Assembly: GCF_900109315.1 (NCBI RefSeq)
Contig: NZ_FOJC01000006.1
Span: 62,001 to 126,000, forward strand
Direction of reading: 5' to 3'
Length of the DNA: 64,000 bases
Origin: [Haemophilus] ducreyi
Lineage (GTDB): Bacteria; Pseudomonadota; Gammaproteobacteria; Enterobacterales; Pasteurellaceae
Shown: positions 20,070 through 30,254 of the stretch, in pieces
Layout of the letters: every line of letters begins with the position of its first letter
How positions within the stretch are numbered: position 1 is the first letter of the stretch
Made by a program: the position numbers and the translations under genes
Notes under the pieces: generated by a model
Told to the model about the DNA's origin: nothing
Seen by the model: only the letters and a program-made list of their open reading frames with translations
Database searches by the model: none

Positions 20070-20766
20070 ATGAACATAGAAAATCGAGAAAACTTCTTAA
20101 ATAAACTTGCTCAATGTATGGGCAGAGAACGCAAATTAGTGCCTGATCAAATGGAAACACCGGTTAATGATCACCCATCTACACGTTTAACCGACTTATC
20201 ACAAACAGAATTATGTAATGCATTCATCAATTTTGCTAAAGTATTATTAGTTGATGTTGTCGAAACCAACGAAACAGAGGTAGCAGAAGCAATGTTAACT
20301 ATGTGAGAAATATGGCGGTGGCAATATTATCTTAAATAACGATAACCGCCTGCAAGACCTTGGCATCACTGACGCAATCAAAACAAAATTCAATCACTAT
20401 GTTTGGGATTTTACCCATCAAGATGAAAACATTATTCAAGCAGAAAAAGCAAATATTGGCATTGTCTATGCAGAATATAGCTTAGCCTAATCTGGCGGAA
20501 TTGTATTATTTTCAACCAAAGATAATGGCCGTTCAACTAGCTTATTACCGACTACTTCAATTGTAGTTGTGCGTAAAAGCAGTATATTACCACGCGTTGC
20601 TCAACTCGCAGAGATACTGCATCAAAAAGCACAAGCTGGCGAACGTATCCCATCTTGTGTCAATATTATCTCTGGCCCAAGCGCTACGGCAGATATTGAA
20701 TTAGTTAAAGTCGTTGGCGTGCACGGCCCCGTCTCTAAAATTTACATTGTTATTGACGATCTATAA
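20070..20766 (+). pseudogene. lutC: broken lutC (L-lactate utilisation protein)
   Basis: LutC/YkgG family protein (DUF162), about 230 residues if repaired. The likely start is the ATG at 20070 (MNIENRENFLNKLAQCMGR). The frame fails near 20302, where CEKYGGGNIIL lies one frame over and the original frame meets TGA at 20304. A second lesion is TAA at 20488-20490 inside YAEYSLA-SGGIVLFS, where relatives have Glu. The rest, including NGRSTSLLPTTSIVVV and ISGPSATADIELVKVVGVHG, is well preserved. Loss is therefore fairly recent. Confidence 0.93.
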
Positions 20767-20929
20767 CTAACATTTGTTAGCTTTTGCTAAATAACTTAGC
20801 ACGCATTTTACGTAATGGCTAGTTCCCCAACAATATTTATCTAATCTACTAAACTCTTTTGGAACTTATTACATCTATAATGGTCTTATGAAAAGTAGGC
20901 TTTTAACCATACACAAACAGGAGTAAAAA

Positions 20930-21274
20930 ATGAAACTACAAACCACGCTATTCTCAATGATAGGCTTGTTAGCAAGCATCTCTGCACATGCAACCATAAT
21001 GCAACAAAGCTCAGAGAATGAAATCACCAAAGTTGTATATGCTTGTAAAGATAAAAATACACTCGACGTTATTTTCGTGAATACTGATAAAGATTCTTAT
21101 GCGATCATCAATCAAGTAGATGAAATGATCCCAATGAAAAATGTAAAATCTGCCTCAGGTGCGGTGTATAAACCCATTAACCCTAATTACGACTATGAAT
21201 TAGCCACAAAAGGAAACACAGCAACACTCCTAGCCAACGATAAACCAATCATTGAAGAATGCACACTAGAATAG
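20930..21274 (+). CDS. MliC-like periplasmic protein (predicted C-type lysozyme inhibitor)
   Basis: A 114-residue exported protein. The signal peptide ends near residue 21 (SISAHA-TIMQQ). There is no lipobox cysteine, so it should be periplasmic like PliC rather than lipid-anchored like MliC. The mature part has the MliC pattern: VVYACKDKNTLDVIFVNTD, then SASGAVYKP, then YELATKGNTATLL and a final cysteine in EECTLE. The two cysteines could form the family disulfide. Lysozyme inhibition is inferred from the family. A GGAG site (AGGAGTAAAA) precedes the ATG. Confidence 0.75.
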   Translation: MKLQTTLFSMIGLLASISAHATIMQQSSENEITKVVYACKDKNTLDVIFVNTDKDSYAIINQVDEMIPMKNVKSASGAVYKPINPNYDYELATKGNTATLLANDKPIIEECTLE

Positions 21275-21319
21275 TTCTAAGATATGGAAATGAGTAAAAA
21301 AGGATTTGCATATTAGGAA

Positions 21320-21396
21320 TGGTCCCCCCTACCGGACTTGAACCAGTGACCAAGCGATTATGAGTCGCCTGCTCTGACCAACTGAGCTAAGGGGGG
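21320..21396 (-). tRNA. ileX: tRNA-Ile2 (anticodon CAT, lysidine-modified)
   Basis: A 77-nt cloverleaf with encoded CCA on the minus strand. The acceptor stem pairs CCCCCCT with AGGGGGG, the discriminator is A, the D-loop is AGCTCAGTTGGTCAGAGC and the T-loop contains GGTTCAAGTCC. The anticodon stem-loop GCGACTCATAATCGC (anticodon at 21360-21362) matches the AUA-decoding isoleucine tRNA rather than initiator or elongator Met. Its C34 would be converted to lysidine by TilS. Confidence 0.9.
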
Positions 21397-21493
21397 ATAT
21401 GAGAACGATGAGTATTATACGAAAAATATCATTGTTCGTCTATAGATATGCTTTATGTTCGCATAAAAAACAAGCAAAATAATCAATTACTGA

Positions 21494-22222
21494 TTATTTA
21501 TCACGCCAAATCAAGCTTGCCATTCTACCTGTTTTGCCTTCGCGCCGATAAGAAAAAAAATGTTGTTTTTCTAAACAAGTACAGTGTTGTCCACCGCTAA
21601 TATGCTTAATGCCTAAATATGTTAATCGTTGAATAGCCATTTGGTAAAGATTGCCTAAAAATTTACCGCTTGTGCTTGGATCAGGACTAAATGCCGATTC
21701 TGCATTCTCATCAAACATACAAAACTGCTCAACCACTTCCTTACCCACTTGAAATGCGCTCGGCCCTATCGCAGGACCAAGCCACACCATAATCTCTGCC
21801 GCGGCACAACTAAATTCAGCTAAAGTATTTTCCAAAATACCATCACATAGTCCACGCCAACCTGCGTGAGCGACAGCGATCTCCGAACCATCTTGGCTAC
21901 AAAAAAACACCGGTAAACAATCGGCAGTTATCACTAAACCGACTTGATTAGGCTGATCAGTATAAACCGCGTCAGCCTCAAAATTATCGCCCCAATAAGG
22001 TAACCGAATCACGCGTGTACTATGTGTTTGCGTTAAAAACAGAGGCAAATTAAACCGCTCCACCAGTAATTGACGATTACGTATTACATTCTCAATATTA
22101 TCACCAACATGCGCCGCCAAATTAAAACTATCAAAAGGAGCTTGACTAACGCCACCTTGTCGAACCGTTGTAAATGCGTGAATATGCGGTAATGCCTGCC
22201 ACCTGGCAATCAATTTGTTCAT
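21494..22222 (-). CDS. pgeF: purine nucleoside phosphorylase-type/peptidoglycan editing factor (YfiH, laccase domain)
   Basis: A 242-residue protein of the YfiH/PgeF family. Members are copper/zinc proteins that prevent incorrect amino acid incorporation in peptidoglycan precursors, and some are purine nucleoside phosphorylases. The metal site residues are visible: TQTHSTRV near 63, ITADCLPVFFC near 100 and AVAHAGWRGLCDGILE near 117. GLVITADCLPV and WLGPAIGPSAFQVG are strong family signatures. It lies 29 bp after ridA on the same strand and may be cotranscribed with it. Confidence 0.9.
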   Translation of the reverse strand: MNKLIARWQALPHIHAFTTVRQGGVSQAPFDSFNLAAHVGDNIENVIRNRQLLVERFNLPLFLTQTHSTRVIRLPYWGDNFEADAVYTDQPNQVGLVITADCLPVFFCSQDGSEIAVAHAGWRGLCDGILENTLAEFSCAAAEIMVWLGPAIGPSAFQVGKEVVEQFCMFDENAESAFSPDPSTSGKFLGNLYQMAIQRLTYLGIKHISGGQHCTCLEKQHFFSYRREGKTGRMASLIWRDK

Positions 22223-22251
22223 CTATATTCCATTCCCGATTAAATCAACCG

Positions 22252-22641
22252 CTATTTACGTACTGCTATAGCTTCTATTTCTAACTTAACATCTTTCGGT
22301 AAACGTACAACCTCAACACAAGAACGCGCAGGAAATGCCGGATGATTATTTGCTTTAAAGAACGCTTCATATTCTGCATTCACCACCGCAAAATCATTTA
22401 AATCTTTAACAAATACGGTTGTTTTAACAATATCTGCTACCGTTAAATTAGCTTGTTGAATAATCGCCTTAACATTTTCTAATGATTGGCGAGTTTGCTG
22501 AACAATATCTGTCGCAATTTCATCGGTCTGTGGATTCATCGGTATTTGCCCAGAAGTAAAAACAAGATTACCTAAATCAACGGCTTGTACATAAGGACCT
22601 ATCGCCGCAGGCGCATTTTCGCTATGAATGACTTTAGCCAT
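22252..22641 (-). CDS. ridA: RidA family enamine/imine deaminase
   Basis: Cytosolic protein of 129 residues that hydrolyses reactive enamine/imine intermediates such as 2-aminoacrylate released by PLP enzymes. It has the full RidA/YjgF signature: SENAPAAIGPYVQAV near 7, FTSGQIPMNP near 29 and the catalytic-arginine region FPARSCVEVVRLPKDVKLEI near 101-120. A good ribosome-binding site (AAAAAGGAG) precedes the ATG. pgeF follows 29 bp downstream. Confidence 0.95.
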   Translation of the reverse strand: MAKVIHSENAPAAIGPYVQAVDLGNLVFTSGQIPMNPQTDEIATDIVQQTRQSLENVKAIIQQANLTVADIVKTTVFVKDLNDFAVVNAEYEAFFKANNHPAFPARSCVEVVRLPKDVKLEIEAIAVRK

Positions 22642-22721
22642 CTAAAACTCCTTTTTAATAATGAAAAATAACAGATTTAATGGTAGTATCTCAGCTCTTT
22701 TATTTCTAGTCTAAAAAAATT

Positions 22722-23723
22722 ATGAGCATTAATGTTACTGAGATTGTTCTCCATCAACTTGATCAAGTAGCAAGTGAACCTGCTACACTCAACACCATCT
22801 TAAGAGATAACCTCTTAACCATCAACGCGGATGTAGAACAAATGATGCTACAACTCCATCAAGCTTACCAAAATAAAACCAAAGCTTATGGAATTTTTAA
22901 AACAGAATCTGTTTTTGCACAACAATTAAACCGCTTATTAGAACAAGAACTCGAATTCTTACCTTTCAGCCATCATTGTGCCAAAATGTTAGCGACCGAA
23001 TTGATCAAATATCCTTTTGTCTCAGGCAGTACATTTATTTTATGTCGTTACCATTTTTTGGCAACAGACTATTTATTCATTGCCTTAATTGATAGCCAAC
23101 GGTCTATATTAGTCAATGATGAATTAGATGTAAAACCCACTGAATACTTAAACATTAGCCAATATGATATTGCTTGTCGAATTAATTTAACTGAATTAAA
23201 AATAAATGCAAAATCGAACCGCTATTTAACCTTTATTAAAGGTCGCGTGGGTAGAAAAATTGCCGATTTCTTTATGGATTTTTTAGATGCAGAAGAAGGA
23301 CTCAATCCACAACTACAAAATCAAACCTTATTACAAGCCGTCAACGACTTTTGTGAACAAGGTGAACTTTCCTTACCACAAACTCGTGAAGTAAAAAAAC
23401 AGGTGTTTGAATATTGCAAAGCACAAATCAACAATGGCGAAGAATTGATGTTACAAGAATTAGCGAATACAATGCCCACCTTAAATAATCTTAATTTCAC
23501 ACAATTTACACAAGAAAAAGCGTACGACTTAGCGAAAAATATTCCGCCTGTCCGAAATGCCTTAAAAACATTAAAGAAATATGTCGGCGCCGGTAAAGGC
23601 GTATCCATTAGTTTTGACGCAGAATTATTAGCAGAACGCATTATTTGGGATGAACTAAATGACACATTGACAATCAAAGGATTACCAGCAAATTTACGTG
23701 ATCAACTAACACGTAATAAATAA
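22722..23723 (+). CDS. ndpA: nucleoid-associated protein NdpA (YejK)
   Basis: A 333-residue nucleoid-associated protein of the YejK/NdpA family, of uncertain molecular function. Family features include an N-terminal [32 protein letters not shown] near 137-155 and [20 protein letters not shown] near 169. The C-terminus ends [17 protein letters not shown] followed by the expected beta-strand region. It is divergent from ridA across 80 bp and stands 68 bp before bamE. Confidence 0.93.
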   Translation: MSINVTEIVLHQLDQVASEPATLNTILRDNLLTINADVEQMMLQLHQAYQNKTKAYGIFKTESVFAQQLNRLLEQELEFLPFSHHCAKMLATELIKYPFVSGSTFILCRYHFLATDYLFIALIDSQRSILVNDELDVKPTEYLNISQYDIACRINLTELKINAKSNRYLTFIKGRVGRKIADFFMDFLDAEEGLNPQLQNQTLLQAVNDFCEQGELSLPQTREVKKQVFEYCKAQINNGEELMLQELANTMPTLNNLNFTQFTQEKAYDLAKNIPPVRNALKTLKKYVGAGKGVSISFDAELLAERIIWDELNDTLTIKGLPANLRDQLTRNK

Positions 23724-23791
23724 ATGGAAAAAGTTGTTTAACTTAAGTATTATTTCTCTCTCATTTCGACAATTCAAAGGCTAATAACTAT

Positions 23792-24175
23792 ATGAAAATA
23801 AAATCTCTTTTAGCGATTGCTTTACTTGCTGTGGGCGTAACTGGTTGTTCAACAATCAAAAAAGTAGTCTACCGTATTGATGTACCTCAAGGTAACTACT
23901 TAGAGCAAGATAAAATTGATCAAGTAAAAATTGGTATGAATAAAACACAAGTTCAATACCTACTTGGTACGCCTATGCTAAAAGACATCTTCCATCTAGA
24001 ACGTTGGAATTATATTTTTATTAAACGTGAAGGTTATAATGATCCTGTTCAACATACATTATTTATCTACTTTGATAAAAACGGCTTAGTAAAAGATATC
24101 CAGCTAGATAAACCTATTCTTGAAGCAGAAAGCCAACAAGATATGCCAAAACAAACGGAAAACATGCCCAAATAA
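23792..24175 (+). CDS. bamE: outer membrane assembly lipoprotein BamE
   Basis: Lipoprotein subunit of the BAM complex that inserts beta-barrel proteins together with BamA (37.2 kb). The protein has 127 residues with a type II signal peptide ending in the lipobox VTGC (cysteine near residue 19). The mature domain has the SmpA/OmlA pattern: LEQDKIDQVKIGMNKTQVQY, LLGTPMLKDIF and RWNYIFIKREG. The C-terminal tail is polar and rich in Gln and Lys. Confidence 0.95.
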   Translation: MKIKSLLAIALLAVGVTGCSTIKKVVYRIDVPQGNYLEQDKIDQVKIGMNKTQVQYLLGTPMLKDIFHLERWNYIFIKREGYNDPVQHTLFIYFDKNGLVKDIQLDKPILEAESQQDMPKQTENMPK

Positions 24176-24180
24176 GGCAC

Positions 24181-24206
24181 AAAAGCTCACTATATGTGAG
24201 CTTTTT
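24181..24206 (+). terminator. Rho-independent terminator of bamE
   Basis: A 10-bp perfect stem (AAAAGCTCAC/GTGAGCTTTT) with a TATAT loop and a further T, starting 6 bp after the bamE stop. It is nearly symmetric and could work on both strands. Confidence 0.9.
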
Positions 24207-24260
24207 ATTTCTAACAACATATAAACCAATTTAAATATATTATTCAAGCTAAGCCACTAA

Positions 24261-24386
24261 AGACGGGCTGATTTCCATTCAACCACCACTCAGCGCGTTG
24301 AATTGTTAGCAGCACTTGGGCAACGTATTTGTATAATAATTAAATTTTCAAAGTGTGTCACACATTCTAATAAAGGCTTATTTTAG
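24261..24386 (+). pseudogene. possible remnant of an XRE-type antitoxin/regulator C-terminus
   Basis: The otherwise empty 24207-24451 interval contains a short coding-like stretch read from 24261: RADFHSTTTQRVELLAALGQ then RICIIIKF. The block RVELLAALGQRI resembles the last helices of XRE-family regulators of the HipB/HigA antitoxin type. A stop codon lies immediately upstream in frame (24258) and no start or helix-turn-helix remains. Assignment is by eye only and could be chance. Confidence 0.25.
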
Positions 24387-24451
24387 CGCTTGATCACAAG
24401 GTTAAATTATTGTAAAGTTTGGTTAGTTATTTAATTCTTATAGAAGCTATT

Positions 24452-24934
24452 ATGTTCAAAGTTTTTTCAACTATTTTTATTAATATAATAAGTATGGCTA
24501 CGTTTGCACAAATGTCGCCCGCAAACTCATCAGAAATGACAAATCAATCGCCCAATATCATTACGTCTGAACCCAAATATAAAATATCAGCAATTGATAC
24601 CAAAATTCTTATCCGTCAATTAAATAATATAGAGCAATGCCTTTTCCCTGAACTTGCAGGACCAAACCACCAAAATATTTATAACGAATGGCCCGTACTT
24701 GAAAATATCACAATGGACTATTTTCAGTCAAATATTCTAAAAGAATTGATTGGTGCTGAAAATCTTGAAACAATCGAACAAGATGCAGCATCACAAGCTT
24801 ATTTTGAAAATTTATATGAACAATATAATCATCAAATTGCTAATGTGGATAAAGCTCGTTGCGAGAATTTCAAACCGATCTACCAAGAAATAAAACAACG
24901 AATTTCAACGAGTATTCCACAAATTTATAAATAA
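24452..24934 (+). CDS. small secreted protein of unknown function
   Basis: Not recognised. The likely start is the ATG at 24452, giving 160 residues; an upstream TTG at 24419 would add 11 residues before the signal peptide. Residues 1-19 (FSTIFINIISMATFA) look like a signal peptide, with cleavage before QMSP. The mature protein is acidic and mainly helical, with two cysteines (EQCLFPEL and KARCENFKP) that could form a disulfide in the periplasm. It stands alone between a bamE terminator and a shared terminator with purF. Confidence 0.6.
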   Translation: MFKVFSTIFINIISMATFAQMSPANSSEMTNQSPNIITSEPKYKISAIDTKILIRQLNNIEQCLFPELAGPNHQNIYNEWPVLENITMDYFQSNILKELIGAENLETIEQDAASQAYFENLYEQYNHQIANVDKARCENFKPIYQEIKQRISTSIPQIYK

Positions 24935-25023
24935 GTTTTTTACCCTATAAAATTAATTTTTTATATATGGTTTTTAACAACTATCATTTAGCTTTTATCA
25001 AATTATATCAAGCCCCAAAAACT

Positions 25024-25057
25024 AAAGCGCTTAAATTTGTGAAGAATTAAGCGCTTT
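25024..25057. terminator. bidirectional terminator between the secreted-protein gene and purF
   Basis: An 11-bp perfect stem (AAAGCGCTTAA/TTAAGCGCTTT) with a 12-nt loop separates two convergent genes. Its 3' end lies 10 bp from the purF stop. Confidence 0.7.
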
Positions 25058-25067
25058 GTTATATAGA

Positions 25068-26579
25068 TTAGCTTTCGTTATGAATTTCTAAATTGGTTGC
25101 TTGTTTCGCGACTTTGGCTTTATCATTACGGGCACAAGCAATTGCATCAAGGTAATTTTTATCTACATCACCGGTGATATATTTGCCCGTAAATACCGAA
25201 GCATCAAAACTATCAATATTAGGATTTTCTGTTTGAATAGCTTTATACAGTGCATCAAGATCTTGGAAAATCAATTTATCCACACCGATCATTTTAGCCA
25301 CGTCTTCCACAGAGCGGTTATACGCGACTAATTCTTCGCAAGTTGGCATATCAATGCCATATACATTCGGATAACGAATTTCTGGTGCGGCTGAAGCAAA
25401 GTAAACTTTTTTAGCACCTGCTGCGCGTGCCATTTCTACAATTTGTTCTGACGTAGTTCCCCGAACAATTGAATCATCAACTAGCAATACATTTTTGCCT
25501 TTAAACTCCGTTGGAATAGCATTTAATTTACGGCGAACAGAGCTTTTTCGTTGTGCTTGTCCAGGCATAATAAAGGTGCGGGCAACATAACGATTTTTGA
25601 CAAATCCTTGACGATATGACTTGTAAAGAACATTAGCAATGCGGACTGCGATATCATTAGATGTTTCAGGAATAGGGATAACAACATCAATTTCATCAAC
25701 CAATCTTCCCCACTCATTTTTAATTTTTTCGCCAAGTAATTCTCCCATATGTACTCGTGCGCTATAGACTGAAACACCATCGATCACGGAATCTGGGCGC
25801 GCAAAATAAACATATTAAAAAATACAAGGGTTTAATTTATGCTTATCGGCACAAATAGCGGAATATAATTCACCATCGAAGGTAACATAAATTGCCTCTC
25901 CTGGTTGCACATCTCGTACAAATTCAAAACCAACAATATCAAGCGCAACGCTTTCAGAAGCAAACATATATTCAGTTTGACCCGCTACCATGCGTTTACC
26001 TAAAACAAGCGGTCGAATTCCAAATGGGTCACGGAAAGCGACCATACCGTGTCCTACAATCATAGCAATACAAGCATAAGCGCCACGAATCACTTCATTT
26101 GTTTTACGAACTGTTTCAAAAATATTTTCAGCCGTTAAATAAGCGGTAGTATTTTGATCAAGATAATGTGCAAAAATATTTAATAAAGACTCAGAATCTG
26201 AATTGGTATTCACGTGGCGTCGAGCTTCATTATAAAGACATTCTTTTAATTCACTATTATTCGTTAAGTTGCCATTATGCACTAAGGTTAAACCAAAAGG
26301 TGAATTCACATAGAAAGGCTGAGCTTCTGATACACTTGATGATCCAGCCGTTGGATAACGTACGTGACCGATACCCGCATTTCCTTGCAAACGCAGCATA
26401 TGTTCTTGATGAAATACATCGCTTACTAAGCCATTTGCTTTGCGTAAGCGGAAACAATTTTCTTCATCAATGGTCACAATACCTGCCGCATCTTGACCAC
26501 GATGTTGAAGCAATGTTAATCCATCATAAATCACCTGATTGACTGGCGATTTCCCAATAATGCCGACAATGCCGCACAT
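25068..26579 (-). pseudogene. purF: amidophosphoribosyltransferase interrupted by one in-frame TAA
   Basis: First committed enzyme of purine synthesis: PRPP plus glutamine to 5-phosphoribosylamine. The frame would encode 503 residues, the normal length. The N-terminal glutaminase half is intact, with the nucleophile Cys2 (MCGIVG), RYPTAGSS and the NPFGLT region. So is the phosphoribosyltransferase half, with [20 protein letters not shown]. The only lesion is a TAA (25817-25815) at codon 255, in NPCIF[13 protein letters not shown], where relatives have Glu (one base from GAA). The frame is not shifted. It follows cvpA by 14 bp. It may be a real null, an assembly error, or subject to readthrough. 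Confidence 0.9.
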
Positions 26580-26593
26580 AATTAAAAACCTCT

Positions 26594-27106
26594 CTATTTA
26601 GTAGTAGTCGTAGAATTTAAAAAACTTGAATTAGCTTGTAATTGTTCAAAGAACCATTTCACAATAAAATCGAAATGCGGAATAAGTTGAGATTCCTGCC
26701 ATAATTCAGTTTGGTTTGATGTTGTAAAAGTATCTATGAAAAATAAAATAGCGGCTACAATCAAAATACCGCGTAATGCTCCGAAAGCAATGCCCAATAC
26801 TCGATCTGTCACAGATAAACCTGTGGTGTTAATAATTTTACTTAGTAATGCATTAACAATCCCACATAAAATTAATGTGGTAATAAATAAGATAGCCGCC
26901 GCTATGCCATTACGTAAGTATTCTGAATTTTGAAGATAAACTGAATCAATTTCATTTAGGTAACTGCTCAAATAAGGATAAAACGTACTCGCGACAAAGA
27001 AAGCGGCAATCCATCCTGAAAGAGAAAGCACTTCACTTATAAATCCTCGCCAAAGACTAACTAAGATAGAAAAAGCAATTAAGCTAATGATAATTGTATC
27101 AATCAT
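26594..27106 (-). CDS. cvpA: CvpA family membrane protein
   Basis: Inner-membrane protein of 170 residues with four hydrophobic segments (about residues 5-25, 28-45, 68-90 and 105-125). E. coli CvpA is needed for colicin V production and sits upstream of purF, the same order as here. Family residues include [20 protein letters not shown] near 17-36 and [19 protein letters not shown] near 100. A PurR operator lies 40 bp upstream of its start, so cvpA-purF forms a purine-regulated transcript. Confidence 0.93.
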   Translation of the reverse strand: MIDTIIISLIAFSILVSLWRGFISEVLSLSGWIAAFFVASTFYPYLSSYLNEIDSVYLQNSEYLRNGIAAAILFITTLILCGIVNALLSKIINTTGLSVTDRVLGIAFGALRGILIVAAILFFIDTFTTSNQTELWQESQLIPHFDFIVKWFFEQLQANSSFLNSTTTTK

Positions 27107-27145
27107 AAAAACCCCAAAAGGCGAATCGCCTATATTTTACAAAAA

Positions 27146-27161
27146 AAGAAAACGTTTGCGT
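27146..27161. promoter_or_regulatory. PurR operator upstream of cvpA-purF
   Basis: The 16-mer AAGAAAACGTTTGCGT matches the PurR palindrome ACGCAAACGTTTGCGT, perfectly in the right half and at 6 of 8 positions in the left. It lies 40 bp before the cvpA start, as in E. coli and H. influenzae. Confidence 0.85.
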
Positions 27162-27259
27162 AGTGCAAAAATAATAAAAAACGAAACAAATATGTTACAA
27201 AAAAATAATAAGTGGTTTATTTCTGCAAATTCTTAGCAAAATCCAACCGTTTGCATATA

Positions 27260-27721
27260 TTATGCGGGATGATAACCAACATCTTCTAATGTTGGGTTAT
27301 TTGCGCCGAGTTTAGCCAGTTCATCGCATATTTCATTTTCATAATGACCTGAGTGCCCCTTTACCCATTTCCATTCTATGGAATGTATTTGAATTTTTTC
27401 ATCCAATAATAACCAAAGATCTTTATTCTTCACCGCTTTACCATTTGCTGTTTTCCAGTTCGATTTTTTCCACTTAAAGATCCATTTAGTAATCCCATTT
27501 TTCATATATTGACTGTCTGAATAAAGGGTTACATTACAGGCTTCTTTTAACATTAAAAGCCCTTCAATTACTGCACGTAATTCCATACGATTATTCGTTG
27601 TTTGAAAATATCCTTGACTCACTTTTTTCTGATGCTGATTATAACGTAATACTACACCAATTCCGCCAGGACCAGGATTTCCCAAACAAGAACCATCGGT
27701 AAAAATGTTAACTGATTTCAT
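27260..27721 (-). CDS. rnhA: ribonuclease HI
   Basis: Endonuclease that degrades the RNA strand of RNA-DNA hybrids, 153 residues, the family's usual length. All four catalytic acidic residues are visible: Asp in [14 protein letters not shown] near 9, Glu in [11 protein letters not shown] near 47, Asp in [12 protein letters not shown] near 68 and Asp in [12 protein letters not shown] near 133. [12 protein letters not shown] carries the conserved His. The gene lies 14 bp after the DUF535 gene on the same strand. Confidence 0.97.
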   Translation of the reverse strand: MKSVNIFTDGSCLGNPGPGGIGVVLRYNQHQKKVSQGYFQTTNNRMELRAVIEGLLMLKEACNVTLYSDSQYMKNGITKWIFKWKKSNWKTANGKAVKNKDLWLLLDEKIQIHSIEWKWVKGHSGHYENEICDELAKLGANNPTLEDVGYHPA

Positions 27722-27735
27722 TTTTTTAACCGCTT

Positions 27736-28608
27736 CTAGTTTTGCACTAACTGAGTTAAGCTTGTCGCTAATTGTTCAAACATCATATAACGCTTACGAT
27801 ACATTGATCGTTTATTACTCGCAATTTCGGCTAATGGCTTGAGTGTTAACTCTCTAGGAATCTGCCAATAAATACCATTACATTGTGCATTGTTTTCTTG
27901 CCAAAATTGGTCATAATTAAATAATAAACGAGAATGATCATTCCAACGATATTTAACTTGATCTTTATGTGCAATGCCGAATAATTCTACATTTAACTGC
28001 TGACTCAATAATTTAAATACGGTGATCAACATAAACATTGGGCGAACGCCATGCAATTCTTTAGTTACTTTTTTGATCATCGCTTGTGCATCTTCTTGAT
28101 TAGTTCCTTGAATAGATGCAATCAGTAAGCCATTCGGCTTAATAAAAGAAAAACTTGCGTGATAAATCATCATATCTTGATGATCTCTTAACGTGATCGC
28201 CCAAAATCCTTCTAATGGATCAAGTTGATTCGCCATCAGACAAATCTTTAAATTATCTGTTAACTTAGCCATTTCTATACTTTTACCCTCACTTAATGCT
28301 CTACAAAGCGCTAAAGGCAATAATTTTTCCATTAACATAAAATTAGTTAAGATCGCTTCTAGCCGTTCGGATTTATTAAATGATCGGTTACAATATTTTT
28401 CTAAGAGCGTATTAACTCGGTAAGGTTCATGATTAAATAAAGGTTGCCATCGTGTATTATGCTGAAGATAGTGTACAAACTGCTGACGTTCTTTATTACA
28501 TAAGATCGTTCTGAATTGATAACGAATATATTCTTTTACCTTTTTCACGATTCTTGCTTCATTAGCGTACATTTGGCTAAATGTCGGAAACGAATACGTT
28601 TTTTTCAT
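27736..28608 (-). CDS. DUF535/VirK-YbjX family protein
   Basis: A 290-residue protein of the VirK/YbjX (DUF535) family, whose members have been linked to envelope integrity and resistance to antimicrobial peptides in enterics. The biochemical function is unknown. Visible family features include RHVVHY-like [20 protein letters not shown] near 44-63, [20 protein letters not shown] near 134 and a C-terminal [15 protein letters not shown]. There is no signal peptide. It precedes rnhA by 14 bp and is separated from argG by a hairpin. Confidence 0.75.
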   Translation of the reverse strand: MKKTYSFPTFSQMYANEARIVKKVKEYIRYQFRTILCNKERQQFVHYLQHNTRWQPLFNHEPYRVNTLLEKYCNRSFNKSERLEAILTNFMLMEKLLPLALCRALSEGKSIEMAKLTDNLKICLMANQLDPLEGFWAITLRDHQDMMIYHASFSFIKPNGLLIASIQGTNQEDAQAMIKKVTKELHGVRPMFMLITVFKLLSQQLNVELFGIAHKDQVKYRWNDHSRLLFNYDQFWQENNAQCNGIYWQIPRELTLKPLAEIASNKRSMYRKRYMMFEQLATSLTQLVQN

Positions 28609-28644
28609 TATTTTTCCTTGAAAATCTAAATATATATAAACGAC

Positions 28645-28680
28645 AAAGCCGTACCTAATTCAACATTAGGTACGGGCTTT
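28645..28680 (-). terminator. stem-loop after argG
   Basis: AAAGCC-GTACCTAAT pairs with ATTAGGTAC-GGGCTTT around a 5-nt loop, with one bulged base, in the 106-bp argG/DUF535 gap. It is a likely terminator for argG, although the minus-strand T-run is short (TTTGTCG). Confidence 0.6.
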
Positions 28681-28714
28681 CCTTATACACAATAACTAAA
28701 ATCGTAGGATAGCG

Positions 28715-30097
<1,383 letters not shown>

Positions 30098-30254
30098 TTA
30101 CGACATTCTAGTTATTCTATTTCAAATAAATAAAAATTACATCTAAAATTTAAGCCAATAACGAATAATAAGCGGTCTAATTTACTTAATTTTTTGCAAT
30201 CTCCGCTGAGAAAAATGCTAAAATATAAAAAATGTTCAAAAGGATCCAACGATA

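Noticed and set aside
19504-25817. TAA recoded as Glu throughout the organism
   Set aside because: TAA is the ordinary stop of many intact genes here, and the lut and pepB genes also carry frameshifts. Nonsense mutation is the simpler reading; readthrough is kept only as a minor possibility for purF.
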